DNA from: Acephala macrosclerotiorum
Taxonomy: Eukaryota > Ascomycota > Leotiomycetes > Helotiales > Mollisiaceae
DNA length: 64,000 nt
Direction: 5' to 3'
Assembly (NCBI GenBank): GCA_014904845.1
Contig: MU119244.1
Location: 62,001-126,000 of the forward strand
Each line of letters begins with the position of its first letter. Position 1 is the first letter of the stretch. Made by a program: the position numbers and the translations under genes. Positions 45,688-59,032 of this stretch are shown piece after piece. The notes beneath the pieces were generated by a model. That model had not been told where the DNA came from and searched no databases. It saw nothing but the letters and a program-made list of their open reading frames with translations.

Positions 45688-48482
45688 GTTTGGGGAGTAC
45701 ATGCATACAATCAGGTGTTTTTGATTTTGGCAGCGCGAGACGTTCGGAGCATGGACTTAAGGAAATTGTATAAAGCAAGAGGAGGAAACGCACACGGTGT
45801 TATGACGTTGTTGGGTGTCCAGGAAATTAGCATGCAATACGGCGAAGGGTTGGTGGGTGAGGGATTGCCAGTACAGTATACAATTTTCGTCCCTTCAGTG
45901 GGTGAGACGGTAGATAGGTGCGTTAATGCATTAGAGAGATGATACCATTACTAGATATCCATTACGATACGAGTACGAGCAATTTTATCACGATGTAAGT
46001 GTGTGAGAGCATGTTTTGAGAAGGTGGTTGAACGCGCAACAGCCTTGGCGTTGAAGAATTGAAGCCATTCCAAAAATGGATCTTACTCCTTTTCATTTTG
46101 CGAAGCGAGGATGCAACGTCAGCTCTCCTTCTGTCAGCGGTCTTTGCCTTCGAAACCAACATTAAAATGGGGTTGCTAGCTCAAAGATTCTCTGACAGTG
46201 TGTGGTTTGGAAGCCAGAATGTCCGTTTTCGAGCGAATGCGAGCTTTTCCTTGCCACATGCTTTGAAGTGAAATAAGAACTTACAAGATGTCTCCAACAA
46301 TCAGCTCGAGACGAACATTTTGGAAGCTGTTTTCCCCCCAACCATTGACATGCTTACTAGTGTTATGTCGAAAGAATATGAGTACTCATATTAACCTTCA
46401 AGTTGAAGGCATGAGCAGCTGGCAGCGCACTTTACTGCACTGCTTCGCGGCTTGCGGCCCCACCAATATCAATGACAACAAAAAATGAAAGACGTGAGAA
46501 CATCGATTACTCTATGAAATGACTTTATATTCTTTCTAAAAAAAAAAAATTCGAAGAAAGGGTTTCGTGATTTGCCAGATCGTCTTCGCTTGAATCCAGA
46601 GAAGTCTGCTCTGGCAAGTATTACGACAGACTCTGGTTGAAGCCGAGAGCAAAAGAGAGTAGGCCAGGTACCGACACGTGAGAAAATTAAATCGTGGTAC
46701 TCGCCTCAAAGTAATCACGCCCACCTTCCGCAGCCCATCACCCATACGACGCTCCCTCTTCATGCTCAGGATCTCCCTCTCCGTTCCGTCCCCAAGCATC
46801 CCCATCCAATCAACCCACTTACCTCTACGTTTCCCGTCACAAGCGCGGCAGGAACAAGATGCAGGAACGCATAATGCGAAAGCCTTTCTCTTTCCCTTAA
46901 CATAAGAATTATACATCTCGTACCTACTTCCATCACTTTCATCTCGTGCCACGTATCACACCAACCTCCAAGACCCTCAAGTCAGATGTCAAATGTAAGA
47001 CATAAACCGCCAATTCAACCAAACCCATGAGTGAGGAAGAATAAAACGCCCGCGCCGAAACCCCAATTAATCTATCGACCTTAACACGGCGGTCTTAAGG
47101 CTAGTTCTTGGGGAGCACTTTCGAAGTTTCCTATTGGAACGAGTCCCGAGATGCTCATAGTTATTAGACACTTTTGAGCACATGGTTTTGATAACAGACA
47201 GGGTACGAGGTAGGAGGGGTGATGGAGGTCCCGCTCGTTCGTAGATCTTTTGAGTGAGGGCATGTGATGTGAGAGGTGAGAGATGGGAGGTTTTCTGTAC
47301 CTGAGTCTAGACTTGGACTTGGGAGTTCGTTGGTTGGTTTTGTGAAGTTTGCACTGCACCGAGCACGTGTTGAAAGACTGGCAGCCTAGAAAAATAGGTC
47401 GCGGCAGTGCAATCAGGGAGAGTGAGCTTTACTCGAGTTTGGAGTCCGTGTCACCCGTGATGATAGTGAGATGAGATTAAGTTCGACTCGTGTCGTGGGT
47501 AAGTTCAGTTCGAGCTCAAAGATAGCAAGGAAAGCCGATGAATGAGGCATTTCTGATCTTTCTTTTGAACGTAAGTAAGGGAAGGAAGAGAGGAACAGGA
47601 TCGGGAGTATCGTATGAAGGCGGTTCAGACCCGTATACTCTACCACCTCATGCGAGGCGCATGATATCCAGAATCTTGCGTGTGCTGTATGCAAGCAAGA
47701 CTTCAAACCACCCTTCCTTCCATTTCATTCTTCCTTCTACCGTGAAGCGCCTCCCCCGCTCGGAGACTGTTGATAACGTGAGGAAGGGATGTCATACGAG
47801 AAGGCTAGGCCTTCTTCCTTCCGCCTCGCATTGCTTTGCTTGCGTGCATATATCTCACGGACGGCGGAACCACAGTCCGTGCCGGCGAGGTGAGGGGGCC
47901 ATGATTTCGTGCAGTAAGGAACTCTCACCCATGGATAAGAATGAAGAAGTGCCAGGAGATTTGGGGGCCCGAAAACTCGGGTCTGGTTGATAGTGAGTAG
48001 ATAGTGCAGCCGCTCTAAAGGTGTATTCTCTGGCGAATAACTTTCAGCTCGCTAGACTGCTGGTTAATATGATGTAGATTGCTGTGGTGCAACACTTTGA
48101 TGCTTGGAGTCCAAAAAGGTTGGGGTCCGGACAGGAATGGAAGTCGTGCCTTCTGAACCAGGACGAGGGTTATGGGTGTTTAGTAGCCGACGGTGATGGG
48201 TATCAACGTAAGGCATTTTTCACTAACTGAAGGCCTTTCCAGTGAGCGGGAGCTAGATTGTGCTTGTATGGGAAGACCCTGTGGTCTGTGTTGGCTTTTG
48301 ATGAGTTTGAATATAATTGTTAGTAGGAGATCTGGATCTGGCATTGAACCTGGCTGGCTCCTTGTCTCATCGTGACGCGGCGGCTCTGTTAGAGTCCCCA
48401 GATATTGCTATATCCCGCGTTTTCGAATCCTGATGGACGTACCGATTGACGGGGAGCGGGGGGCTGGAGGTATTAGGGTGAT

Positions 48483-48505
48483 CACGTGTTTAATGTTATA
48501 TATAT
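48483..48505 (+). promoter_or_regulatory. promoter-like site: CACGTG box and TATA box
   Basis: A palindromic CACGTG (48483-48488) lies ahead of a strong TATATATAT run (48497-48505). About 60 bases later, after a C/A-rich leader, an ATG in good context (CACCATGG) occurs at 48564. The spacing is that of an RNA polymerase II promoter with a short 5' leader. Confidence 0.4.
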
Positions 48506-48563
48506 CCTCATCTCACCGCTAGACAGGAACAGACATCAGGAACACACACTTTACACCCACACC

Positions 48564-48614
48564 ATGGCCTTGCCTGTGACAGGAGGAGTCGGAGCTTCAG
48601 GTGACTCGTGCTAG
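48564..48614 (+). CDS. Very short ORF, 16 codons, behind a promoter-like site
   Basis: The ATG sits in the favourable context CACCATGG and reads MALPVTGGVGASGDSC before TAG. A GTGACT right after TCAG at 48600 could instead be a splice donor, making this the first exon of a longer transcript; no clear downstream exon was found. It may be a peptide, a leader exon or chance. Confidence 0.2.
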   Translation: MALPVTGGVGASGDSC

Positions 48615-49965
48615 GAACCGTCTCTTCACTCCCTCGAGCTTTGGGAACGTCGGTCAAGGGTAGTGGGATTTAGAATTCGAGCGTCGAACTTTGTTGATAG
48701 AATCGGCTAGGATTGGTGAGGAAAAGCGGCAGGCTGGGGATTTTTATATTGTACTAGCGAAGTTATTGGTTGGCTTGACGCTCTACGTTTTTTATTGGGA
48801 GCAGCGGTGACAGGTGCTGAGGACATGCGGAAAAATGGAAAAATATTAATGGTATGGTCAGCGCTTGGTCGAGGCATTTCGACGCGGAAAATTTCTGCTC
48901 GTCACGATCGATTTTGAAGACTCTCAAAATCTCTCGAAAGCTGACGGACATGACTGCATAACGAAAGAACCTCATGGGAGTATAGGCTGAGGGACTCTCA
49001 CACCGAGTCTTGGGTGTTGATGGTCATGTTGTTCCTGCGAAGATATTCTTAGGAGAGTTCGTGCTATGCCCAGTTTCACTGAGCATTGTTGGTTGTAAGC
49101 GCTGTTTAATTTATATACGGCGACCGCCGGCACCGGCAGAATCATGCTCAGGGCTCTGTTACAGGCGATCGCAAAAGTATGCTGATAGCCCAGGCTCGTC
49201 TGACAGGTTCGACAGGCTCAAGACGACGAGACGTTACAGCCACCCACAGCATAATGCCGACGGGCCCGACGGTTTGTTTAGCAGAAGGTCGAAGCAGTAG
49301 ATGGCCTGGCTCAAAAGGGAAATAACAAAGAAGCTACATGACCGTGGACTAGAAGCCTGGATGGCCCCGATCGAGGTGCTAGTTGAACTCTATCGCGGTG
49401 AAATTTCCGTATAGCCCACCACAGGCCACCAACATCTCGCAAGAACAAGCTTAGCTTGAAACGGAAAGTATAAACGACGTGATCAAGTTTGAACTTTTCG
49501 TCTCATTTCTGAGCGCTTGAAACACGTGGGCGGCTAGATCTGCGTCTAATCTCTTGACGCTCGTCTTGTTTTTGGTCTTGGCTGTGACTAATGATCAAAA
49601 AGGGGTCGAACATTCGAGTCGACTTTGTCTTTCGATGATTACGTTTTTCCCAAACATCGGCCAGCCGCCAAAACGTTGCTAGTAACGAGCACCGCCGCGT
49701 CTCAAGGCATAACGTTGATTCAGGGTTTCAGGACCTGGGAACAGTGGACGTTAGCCCCAGCAGATTATTAGAAGGATGGGAATCGGAGGAATATTACTAC
49801 TCAGACGTAGACTCCAGGCTTCTAGACGGTGAACAATCAGGCACATAAGCTTGAAAACACCACTCATATTGTACCTTAATCTTACCAGGCCACAGAAGTA
49901 ATATATATTTATATTAAAGCCCCAAGTGCCGGCTCGCAACGAGACACCATAATCCGAACGGAACC

Positions 49966-50202
49966 ATGTATTCCGTCCGGATAGAGCGGACATTACGGGT
50001 AAGGTGCGGCGCTCTTGCAGGAGGCAGGTTGCCAGCAGAAGAAGGTCACGTCAACAAGCAGGTCGAGAAGACCGAGGCGTGGTGGAATGCGTCCCATCTT
50101 ATCTTGACGTTGGGAGAAGAAGAGGCGTCCAAGGATACGATGCGGGCAGGACCATTAATAAGCGGCGAGGGGGTTGCGGCCGCCAACAAATCACAGGCCT
50201 AA
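49966..50202 (+). CDS. Possible small protein, 78 residues
   Basis: An ATG in ACCATG context follows an A/T-rich, TATA-like stretch at about 49896-49917. The product starts MYSVRIERTLRVRCGALAGG and becomes glutamate-rich. No signal peptide and no known domain. Other frames over the same stretch are also open for similar lengths, which weakens the case. Confidence 0.2.
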   Translation: MYSVRIERTLRVRCGALAGGRLPAEEGHVNKQVEKTEAWWNASHLILTLGEEEASKDTMRAGPLISGEGVAAANKSQA

Positions 50203-50812
50203 ATATCCGATCTGGCAACGATGGGGTATTTGGGTCAATGCAACTTCGTGGCTGCTGTGGCGTTCATCGCACATCTTATAAGCGTCAGAATCATAAAAGC
50301 GACCCTGTACCTGTTCCTGGCTGCCAGCCGTCGATCAAAGCAGAGAAACAGGGGTAAAGAGGCACAAGCGAGCGATGCGAGCCATGCCCTCGATGCACCC
50401 CTCAATCTTGCGGATAATGAGGTTCGATTGAGCCAGAATTGCTGAATTCGAACTGGTCGACATGAACGTAAACTCCCACTTATCCGTCGCGTCATGCACT
50501 GCACCGCACCGAACCACCGTGGCTACCAAACTACACGCTCACCATATCCATAATTGCTCTGATATATGTCTCTACGAGCGGGCGTGCCGAGAAATATTTG
50601 ACGATGGTCAGACTCGGTTGACGGGTTCGTCATGTGCTTGCGAGCTCTAGGAGCAGTGAGCTGTTAGTGTTGTCACGGAGCGGTGGGATGAGACGAGAGG
50701 GAGATTGAAGAGATTCATAGGGAGCGTTTGCGGAGAATATGTGCTGCCTGACTGCATGCAGTACTGCCCGCGACTCTCCCGTGCTCGTGGTAGACTAGTT
50801 CCTATCGAAACT

Positions 50813-50842
50813 GGAGGGGAGGGGAGGGGAGGGGAGGGAAGG
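50813..50842. repeat. GGGGA-type tandem repeat, G-quadruplex-like
   Basis: Five consecutive G-runs of three or four on the plus strand are separated by single A residues. The pattern fits a G-quadruplex-forming sequence. It is in non-coding DNA. Confidence 0.8.
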
Positions 50843-51525
50843 CGTTGAGGCGGTCAGCCATATGGTCACAGCAGTTGTGCAGCAGCAGGTTGGCGGCGAG
50901 GTGAGGTACCAGTCTGGCAGACGAGGAGCGAATCTAGGATGCGTGCCAGCAGTGACAGTTGCCTGTATGTATAACCCATCGTCATTCCCTCGACGTGCCG
51001 CGGTACCTGAATTAGTCATGTGTGGGCGTGCAACATACTCGGTGCAATCCTGTGCAGTCCTGTACGCTCCAGTATGTACGTACGAGCTCGATGTTGGACC
51101 CAGATTGCGGCGTAGAAGTGCGGTGAATGCATAGAGAAATGTCCAGCGGGACAGGACAGGCAACGGTTGCTTGCTTGCTGTGGCTTGAAGAGGAAAAAGG
51201 AGGTCTCCATCCTGTCTCATCTGGCCTATTGTGGCTCGTTTACAGTTGAAGCCTCACATTCCAGGCACTACGGAACAATTTCAGTTCTGCTTCGTTTCAC
51301 CTCTGATTTATTCTCCGAGTCTTGTGTTCCTTGCAGCACCACCAAATCTCCAGGGAAGCAAACATACGGCATGCACCCCAGCGTTACACAGTGGCGGTGG
51401 AGCTGTCCGTGATTCCATTCCATTGTTCGATTCGCCTCGTATTCGCGCCTTCTGCTGGGTTGAGGCTCCATCTGGACTCCTGGTACAGCGTATTCGGCCC
51501 AGGAAACAGGTCTGAGCAATAGCCA

Positions 51526-52011
51526 ATGAGCATGTTCCATCATTATCAGCCTCCGTATTCTCCGTATCCAATATCTCCAGTCAGTCCCGGTGTTCGCTTT
51601 CCCATTGTTCCCAGAGCATTATGGAGGAGGTCTTGTTCCAAACCGAACCAAGCATTGGCGAACAGAAATACTCAAAACCACCATTGCGACTGCGCCAAGA
51701 AGTTTTACGGTCGTCGAATGTCACTCGGCGGAGAAGACTCCTCTCTCCTTCAAGTTTCGATTTTATCTTTTCAGACAGGCACGCACTGTGAGTACGACGG
51801 TGGGCTGGCTGACGAAGAAAGTCATGCTACAACTGCCGTCTCCAAGTTGTCTCAGCCCTATGAAATGACTCTTCAGTTAGGACCGAGATATTCTTCGCGA
51901 GAGCATTTCTATGGTTTTAATGTCCCCACCAAGCAAAGACCGAGGCTGTTTTCCGGTGCGGTGACTGAGCACGTCGCCCTCTCGGTACTCGATACACTGA
52001 TGAAGAAATGA
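51526..52011 (+). CDS. Uncharacterised single-exon ORF, 161 residues
   Basis: This ATG-started frame begins MSMFHHYQPPYSPYPISPVS, a Pro/Tyr-rich start. It continues without recognisable domain, membrane segment or signal peptide. It is the longest ATG frame in the gene-poor region. Codon use is not strikingly coding-like and both strands are open here, so it may be a lineage-specific gene or chance. Confidence 0.25.
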   Translation: MSMFHHYQPPYSPYPISPVSPGVRFPIVPRALWRRSCSKPNQALANRNTQNHHCDCAKKFYGRRMSLGGEDSSLLQVSILSFQTGTHCEYDGGLADEESHATTAVSKLSQPYEMTLQLGPRYSSREHFYGFNVPTKQRPRLFSGAVTEHVALSVLDTLMKK

Positions 52012-54810
52012 GCTCCAAGCTTCTCTCGCCGCCGCACAGAGATTTCCACCAGGTCCCCTCGGCCGCTCGCCAGCATCCTGGCCTCAGATCTTCTGGGAGG
52101 GTCAGGTAAAAGGCCTGCAATTTTCTTGATCACCACAGCCATGGATTCGTGCATCTCGAATCATGGGCGTAAGTGGGGAAGCCGCGCCAGAACAGTATCA
52201 GACGATTCTCGCCCTCGTATACCGCGTAAAACGACGGAAAAATGTAACCACGCGAGACCAGATGTCACTGGAACGCTCCCGGCTATTCATAGTCGAGTTA
52301 CCTCCGCACTTGAGTGCCGGTGCCGGACTTATGCTGTAGGACAGGAGGACAGTAGGACAGAACACCAGACGCATGAGAGCGCAATCGCACAGCGGCCCGA
52401 GCTGCCGGGCCAGCTAGGAACCAGATTTGCATCTTCCTGAAGATGCGGGACTTGCACAGGGAATTCTCGACTACCACGAATCCCGAGAAATTAGACACTC
52501 GTCGTCATGGGAAGAGAGCGGGATGTGCGCTGCGCACAGACGCTCTCACCCGAACCCTGTCTATAGGTCGTTTGAACTAATGCGACAGAAAAGATCTAAT
52601 CTGATGACTTGTCCTATATTGCGGCAGGACATCCCAATATCCTCATCAATGGCGCCCTCAGTAAGCTGCTCATGGAAACAGGGCGGGGTGAGCATTACCA
52701 ACATGTCCTATTGAGCCCGAATAGGTCGAAGGATGATTCCATTTCAGGGAATGTCGTGCTCTGTTGTCACTTCTGTTGGAGATATCCCGGCTATCTTGAA
52801 ACCATGGGATGGCGCCAATACGGCTGCAAACCTTACCCGCAACACACCGAAATGGAAAATGATGGGCAGCTTCTAGCCTTTCTACGACCGTTGTTGCGAG
52901 GTTAGCGTCCATCGCTCTGCCCCCGCCGCCGCTAGAGACTACGTGCAGGAAGCTTTTTGGCAGGTAGGCCAGTATGCAAGGCAAGGCGTTGCATTATGCC
53001 ACCCAATTTTACCCTTCGATTTCTTGCACCCTCGAGTTGTGTAGCCGAGCCCATTCTCTGACGTGAGGAAGGTTCGCGTAATGATAGGAGCGATGGAGTA
53101 TGGACGATGGCCTTTGAAGGCCGGATTTAGACCCTCGGGTCACTTGTCACTGCACGCGAAGAAATAATACCCTCGTCGTACTCGCAGAAGGCTCGCGGAC
53201 TCATGCCATCAATCCACCCGCTGGGAAACTTCAGACTCCACAGATCCTCGAGCGGCTTCTAGCGTAGGGTTATCATGTTGTCTGATGGGTTTCCTCCAAG
53301 AACACAGGGGGGCCTGTCCTTCCCTCGAGATCTGGGCCGTCTCATTGGCCTAGCTGCTGGGCCTTTTCCAGTCGTGACAACGGTTATGCGTTGACCCGCA
53401 GAATTCTGGTTGTCCCAGGCACTGGAGTCCAATGATTTGCGTGAGAGCGACCCAGCCTCGATCTCTCCGCTCTCTCCGCTCTCTCCCTGTCACACTCTCT
53501 TCGCCTTCCATCAGGTTTAGTCGAGATCGATGCATTTCGCGAACTACGCTGGCCTGCTCCATCTCTCACCTGTTCCTGTTGGCTGCTTCGTCGTCTCATC
53601 GGATGATTACACCGGTACCAGGCTTGGCCCTAGTCACACACCCACCGCACCCTGCACCTGTTCTCGATAGAGTACCTTCGACCTTTTTAACAGCTTATTC
53701 GTTGTTCCCACAGCAGCTACGAGGGATTTCACACGACACTAGTCATTAAGCCGGCCTGTTGTCTGAGGTTATCATTGTGGCTAAGGATATTTCCAATATC
53801 TAGAGGCTTGCCATGCATGGTCGCATTTGTGCTGTTGCTTGACTTTTTCCCAAACAGCACCTGCAAGTTACCCTTTTGGACGTGCGTTTATTGCACCCCT
53901 TGTCTGAAGTCTTACCAGATTACCCCAGCTAACCGTGCAGGCCCTGTACTGATTCACCAACCTCGATATTCTCCGTGTGGAACGAACAGGCTTCGGTACA
54001 GAACTAATCTGCCTCAGCGGTACTGTGCTGCTCCAGCAGGGTCTGAAAGAAAAGGTCGAGGGCTACAGGGCGCTTCTCGGGTCGAATATCCCTGGTCACG
54101 GTGGTGATCATAGTCCAGGCATCAGATCAAATCCCTTCAATCTTGCACTATATCATCCGACGTCGTCGATCGAACGTGGGAAGCAGGACGGTGGACACCT
54201 TCCAACTTCAGAGGATCTTCAGACTTCCCAAAACAGAGCCAGCACGTCATAAAACCAGCAAGTAATTTATCCTTCATTTGGACGAAGCAGAGCACTCGCC
54301 ACAACTGTTTAAGGTCCTCAGCCATCCTTGAAGACCGCATAGTCTGTGAACTCTCACTTTGGACGTATCGACTGTTTTGGGTTGAAATACGCGTTCTGAA
54401 GCACGCCGAGAGCCCTTCAGTCAGCCTGTTTGATCCACCATCGAGATTGCGGAGGGATTTGACAGCCTTATCTACTTGGGAATCAATCTCAAATTCATTG
54501 GGTTTCGGATGATCTTCCTTGATCTTTAAACACTCTAGGAACGAGCTCTGCACATACGCTTGACGAACAACAACATCGACTGGCTTCGAACACTTTACAA
54601 CAAACTTGCCTTGGATAGGCTCTATGTTCTCCTCTGGTCAGTGATCAGCCATTGTCCTTAGCGGCCTTCACTCTCGTTCATTTCACGGCTTCGAACAGCA
54701 ACTTCATCGACTCCTTCTCCCCACCTCCGACAACACCACGACGCCTCGAGAATTCAGCAAACCAGATCGACTTGCAGGCTTTCTTGCATTAGAAGCGAAC
54801 AAAAATCTCA

Positions 54811-57076
54811 ATGCTTGTCACACGGCAATGTGATACAGGACGGAATACTTGGTCTTCCAGCAAGCTAGAGGCCATCTATCATAACGCCGCGTCTCCACGC
54901 ATGTCGAACTTTGAGCCACTGACCACGCAGCCAGACTGGCGAGAGCAGTATGCAGTATACCCACTTTCTGGGGACAATGGTTTACTTCGGCCACCATACG
55001 AGCAAGCTACAAGCTCGAGCGTTTCTGACAATAACCAAGATCAACAGCAAAGTGGCGCCCGACCGACCCTAGAGCATCGACATAGTTTAGGTCCGTTACG
55101 GCAAGAAGCACAACTTACACCAAACATAGAACGTCCAGATTCTGCGCCAGGAGACATCAGTCATCAAGCCAACCTTCCTCCACGAGATGACTCTCTTGTG
55201 TCTCCCGAGTCGACTGCACTATCCCTTGGATCACTTGGCTCGAATCCGCTAAGTTCTGCATCAAGCGCGCCAACACAACAAGGAACACTTGCAAATGCTG
55301 AAGAAGGTGGCGTCGAGGGGGAGATTAAGGATGAGGATGATGAGCTCGAGGACGATGATGAAATGATTGATGCAGAGGTGGAAGAAGGGGCGCCACCACA
55401 AACTGCTGCTGAGCGTCGTGCAGAGCGCAGGAAAATGAAACGCTTCCGGTGAGGATACTCTCCTAGCAAGCGTAAGTACCCAATAACTAACATTAAATAG
55501 TCTGACGCATCAGCAAACTCGTTTCTTGATGAGTGAATTCGCAAAGCAAGCGCATCCAGACGCAGCACACAGAGAACGATTGTCTCGAGAGATTCCAGGC
55601 CTGAGTCCCAGACAGGTCCAGGTCTGGTTTCAAAACAGGTAAGTCAGATACCTTTGGGGTTTCTGAATAGTGGAACTGACTTGAAAACAGACGCGCGAAG
55701 ATAAAGCGATTGACAGCGGATGACCGAGAACGAATGATGAAAATGAGGGCAGTACCGGACGACTTCGACAATGTGCAAGCCTTGCATTCCCCTTATGGAG
55801 CTGTTCATGGTGTTGGGACACCAATGCAATCGCCAGTCGACTTTGTGCCCACATACGCGGACCATCTGATGCGCCCATTAATGGTTGATACTATGAGGAG
55901 AAACGACAACGATGACCACATGTCCCCTTCAGGCCTCAGCCCAGCTTTCAGTCATGTTGGATTCGCTCCTGGTGGATCGATGGGAACTCCAGACGTGCTC
56001 TCTCCATTGTCGCTGAATTCGTCTGATCGTTACTACTCGAGTCATCTCTCAAGCCCAATGAGCACCGGACCACGAAGTGCGAATCCGTTTGATCGGCAGA
56101 ACAGTTACCAGGCAATATCCCACTCGAGACAACATGTTCGACCTCTGCAACCTCTGCAGCTTCGAGAAACGATGTCGAGATCTAGGTCGGAGTCTTTAAG
56201 CTCCCCTTTGCGATCTAGCATGTCCTGGAAAGGGGAAACAATAGACTACACCAGCTACCAAACGGGACAGCCTAGTCCTCAATTGAGCGGTCGACAGCAG
56301 TCAGTGTATCAGCCCGACCAAATTAGCAATACCACCGTCAATGCGCATCAATATGACGCGAACGCATCTTCATGTTCGTCCGATGTTTCCTAATAGTTTC
56401 ACCCCCCTGACGAGGATCACACGTGCTGACCCTTTTCATAGACGGAAGTATACAGAGTTCTCCCTCTCACATGACATATCCAGGCGCGCACGGGAGTTCT
56501 TCACTGCAACAATCGTCGCCGTCCGCGATGTCGCGGCTCAGAGCAGCCTCGTCTTCAGCCTTCCCACCAGGTCTGGACCTCCGAGCACAATACCGAGCAC
56601 TCCCGACTCAGAATAATTCCTCGCACGGTACCACACCACGAAGCAGCTCTTTCTCGCACGCCTTCACTGGTGGGTACGCCAGCGCACCCCTTACTGCCCC
56701 AGTCGACTTCTCCTTACCAAGGACGCCAATCGATGGAACTCATGGCGGCCGGGACTTCAACATCCAACAACTTAGTGCACCGATAGCTCCACCACAAGAC
56801 TTCAGCCAGGCGTATAACTCGAGCTTGAGTCCTGTACGACCTTCCCAAAATGATAGAGACTTCAGCTCTCGGGTCTCGGGCAACCAAAATAATGGGGATC
56901 AAGGGGGTTCAAGTCAAGGACAAGTGCAAGTTCAGGGCTCGATGCAAGTTGGCGACAGCCAGAATGTGAACAGGAATAATGAGGACAATTCATATTTACG
57001 ACCAGTGGAGTACGAGACGGAACAAAAGCGCAAGCGGAGTTTCAATAATTTGTCGGGCCCTTTCGAAAGTCCATAG
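54811..57076 (+). CDS. Homeodomain transcription factor
   Basis: Exons 54811-55448, 55501-55638, 55691-56373 and 56442-57076 give 697 residues. An in-frame ATG at 54901 (MSNFEPL) may be the true start, since the first 30 residues look leader-like. The homeodomain lies at about residues 208-268, with helix 3 VQVWFQNRRAKIKR. An intron falls between WFQN and RRAK, and helix 1 is LTHQQTRFLMSEF. An acidic run (DEDDELEDDDEMIDAE) comes just before it. The long C-terminal region is Ser/Gln/Pro-rich, with probable activation or repression function. It resembles filamentous-fungal homeobox regulators of conidiation and hyphal growth (Pah1/Htf1-type). I cannot tell which orthologue. The long upstream spacer is usual for such regulators. 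Confidence 0.9.
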
Positions 57077-59032
57077 ACCTCACCGTCTAGTTTGGACTGA
57101 CTACTAGGCCTTAATATGTCGACTTGCTGTCGCTTTGGACGGCTTCCGATTTTGAACGGTTTTTGGGTTCCCTTTTTACTATATGGACGAAATACACGAC
57201 TTCCAGTACTCAAGATTTCCTTCCTCTGGATTAGTAGGTTAGGCAGGCAGGCGGTCATCTCTCTCATAACGACCAACCAGATCAGATCTTTCACGAAGGC
57301 ATCTCTCGGCGGCGTTCTATCTATCAGCAATCTATCTATACCTACATCAACGGTTTCCCTTGGCCCTTGGTCCTCGATCCAATATCAGATCGACAAATCA
57401 GCTTCTCTTCTCTGCTCCTCACGCGAGCTATTTATCCAATTTTTGTCAGGTACCAGTGTTTTAGTAAATTTTGGGCGGGACTATAGTCTCTGGCGGATCG
57501 CCGTTTTGTCTTGGGCAAGATACCATGATGTTAGGGTGGCGGCTGGTGGGGAAAGATCTTTAACTTGCAATTTTTCTGAATAATTGATTTTTGCAGGTGG
57601 ATTTTTGTGGTGGGCGGGGCGGGTGGTGGGTGAAAGAGAGGAGAGGAGAGAGAAGATAGAAGTAGCTTTTGTGTATATTTTTTCTTCTACTTCTGATTCT
57701 GAGCTTTGTTTTTGTTATGCGCCGGCTCGCTGGGCCTTGCCTGTAGATAGTTCAATTTTGATGTCCTTAAAACTCACTTTTGGACCTTGGATCTCAGTCT
57801 GTTTGTTTGGTTAGCTCCTCATGAAGCATTGCTTTGAGAGGTTAAGGAGTTTGGTATTGTTTCTGCGGATACCTACTATCCCGAAATCTTCAAATTTTGG
57901 CATTGGGAAGGTATCCTACTAGTTCGCATGAGATGGTCTAGACACGATAAGAATTAGTTATGTCTTGCATTATATGTTTATTCCTCCTTCCAAGATCCTC
58001 CTTACCTTGGCGAGGTCTTGACATTCAGCCCAACTCTCCAGATCCTCAAATCTCCAGCACATGATACCATCTCAGACATTTCCACTCTCATCCCCCACCC
58101 CTCAAAATCCCAGCTCATCTGGGACATCCCCGCTCAACATGCAACCCCATATGTCAGAAACACTATCATAATTCTTCCCATAACACGGGATGGCTTCGAG
58201 ACGCACAAGGAAACTCCGGGGAAGCGGAAAAATAATACGAGATCCTAATTATGTGAGATAGTTCTGGGACGTTTTGAGGTTGAAGTCACTTGATCTCGGA
58301 ATCTTACTTTTACCCATACAGATGAGGTGAGAAAATGTCTGAGCTGCGCTCGGATCTCGAATGTGCGATGTGCAACAGGGTGAATTTTTGTGACCAACAA
58401 ACGGACCCTGGTTGAGTTGATGATGGGTATATTCGAGGAGGTGAAGATGGATGTTGGAAAGTGGGTGGGGGTTTGGGGGCGGAATGTGACTTCAGGGCAG
58501 CGGGAGCGAAGACGGAGAGAAGATGACCGCGTCAGGCACATGACTTCTCATTGTTCATGTTTCTTTTTGAGATTCTTGAATCAATAGAGAATATCAACAT
58601 ACAGATATTGTTGATGAGGAAATTTGGGGGCGGGCGGAATCCTAAATGCGGGGGCGGGGCGAAGACGCAAAGAGGACAGCTCCTCCGAAATCCTCTCAAC
58701 TCCAGGACATTCACGAAACCTCAACAGACTCAAATCACCAACTGCCATCACCTCGCGATTCAGTTACTGCAACTGGAAAATGCCCGGACATTTGATAGCG
58801 ATGTGCAACAAGAGCACACCGGTTGAATTCAATCATTCAGCTGGAGGAGGTAATCCGTTTGTCGTGTCGTGTCGTTTGGATACCTCTTGTCTACCGCTGC
58901 TGCCTCGCTTCTAGAAGCATGAACAGAAGCGTGGAAAGATCTGCACGAGATTTCTCTTCTTGCCGTGCAAGCGAATGTAACCATTCCATTGCATTGTACT
59001 ATCCGCTGACTGCATCTGCATACCCCATTTCC
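57077..59032. other. intergenic region, about 2 kb
   Basis: This is the long 3' flank of the homeodomain gene and the 3' flank of the convergent dehydrogenase gene. T-rich and GGGCGG-rich tracts occur. No gene is supported. Confidence 0.55.

Larger units (their letters stand above)
45688..54810. other. gene-poor region, about 9.1 kb
   Basis: No conserved gene was found. Single small frames and a promoter-like site are listed separately (48564, 49966, 51526). There are simple-sequence tracts: an A-run near 46539, a GGGGA repeat near 50813-50842 and CTCTCTCCG repeats near 53457-53490. The last 250 bases form a C/A- and C/T-rich leader for the homeodomain gene. Base composition does not look A/T-biased, so it is not an obvious graveyard of mutated transposons. 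Confidence 0.5.

Noticed and set aside
46536..46952. 138-codon minus frame
   Set aside because: It begins in an A/T-rich tail with poly-A, reads as Arg/Cys-rich nonsense and ends in FFF from a homopolymer; no support.
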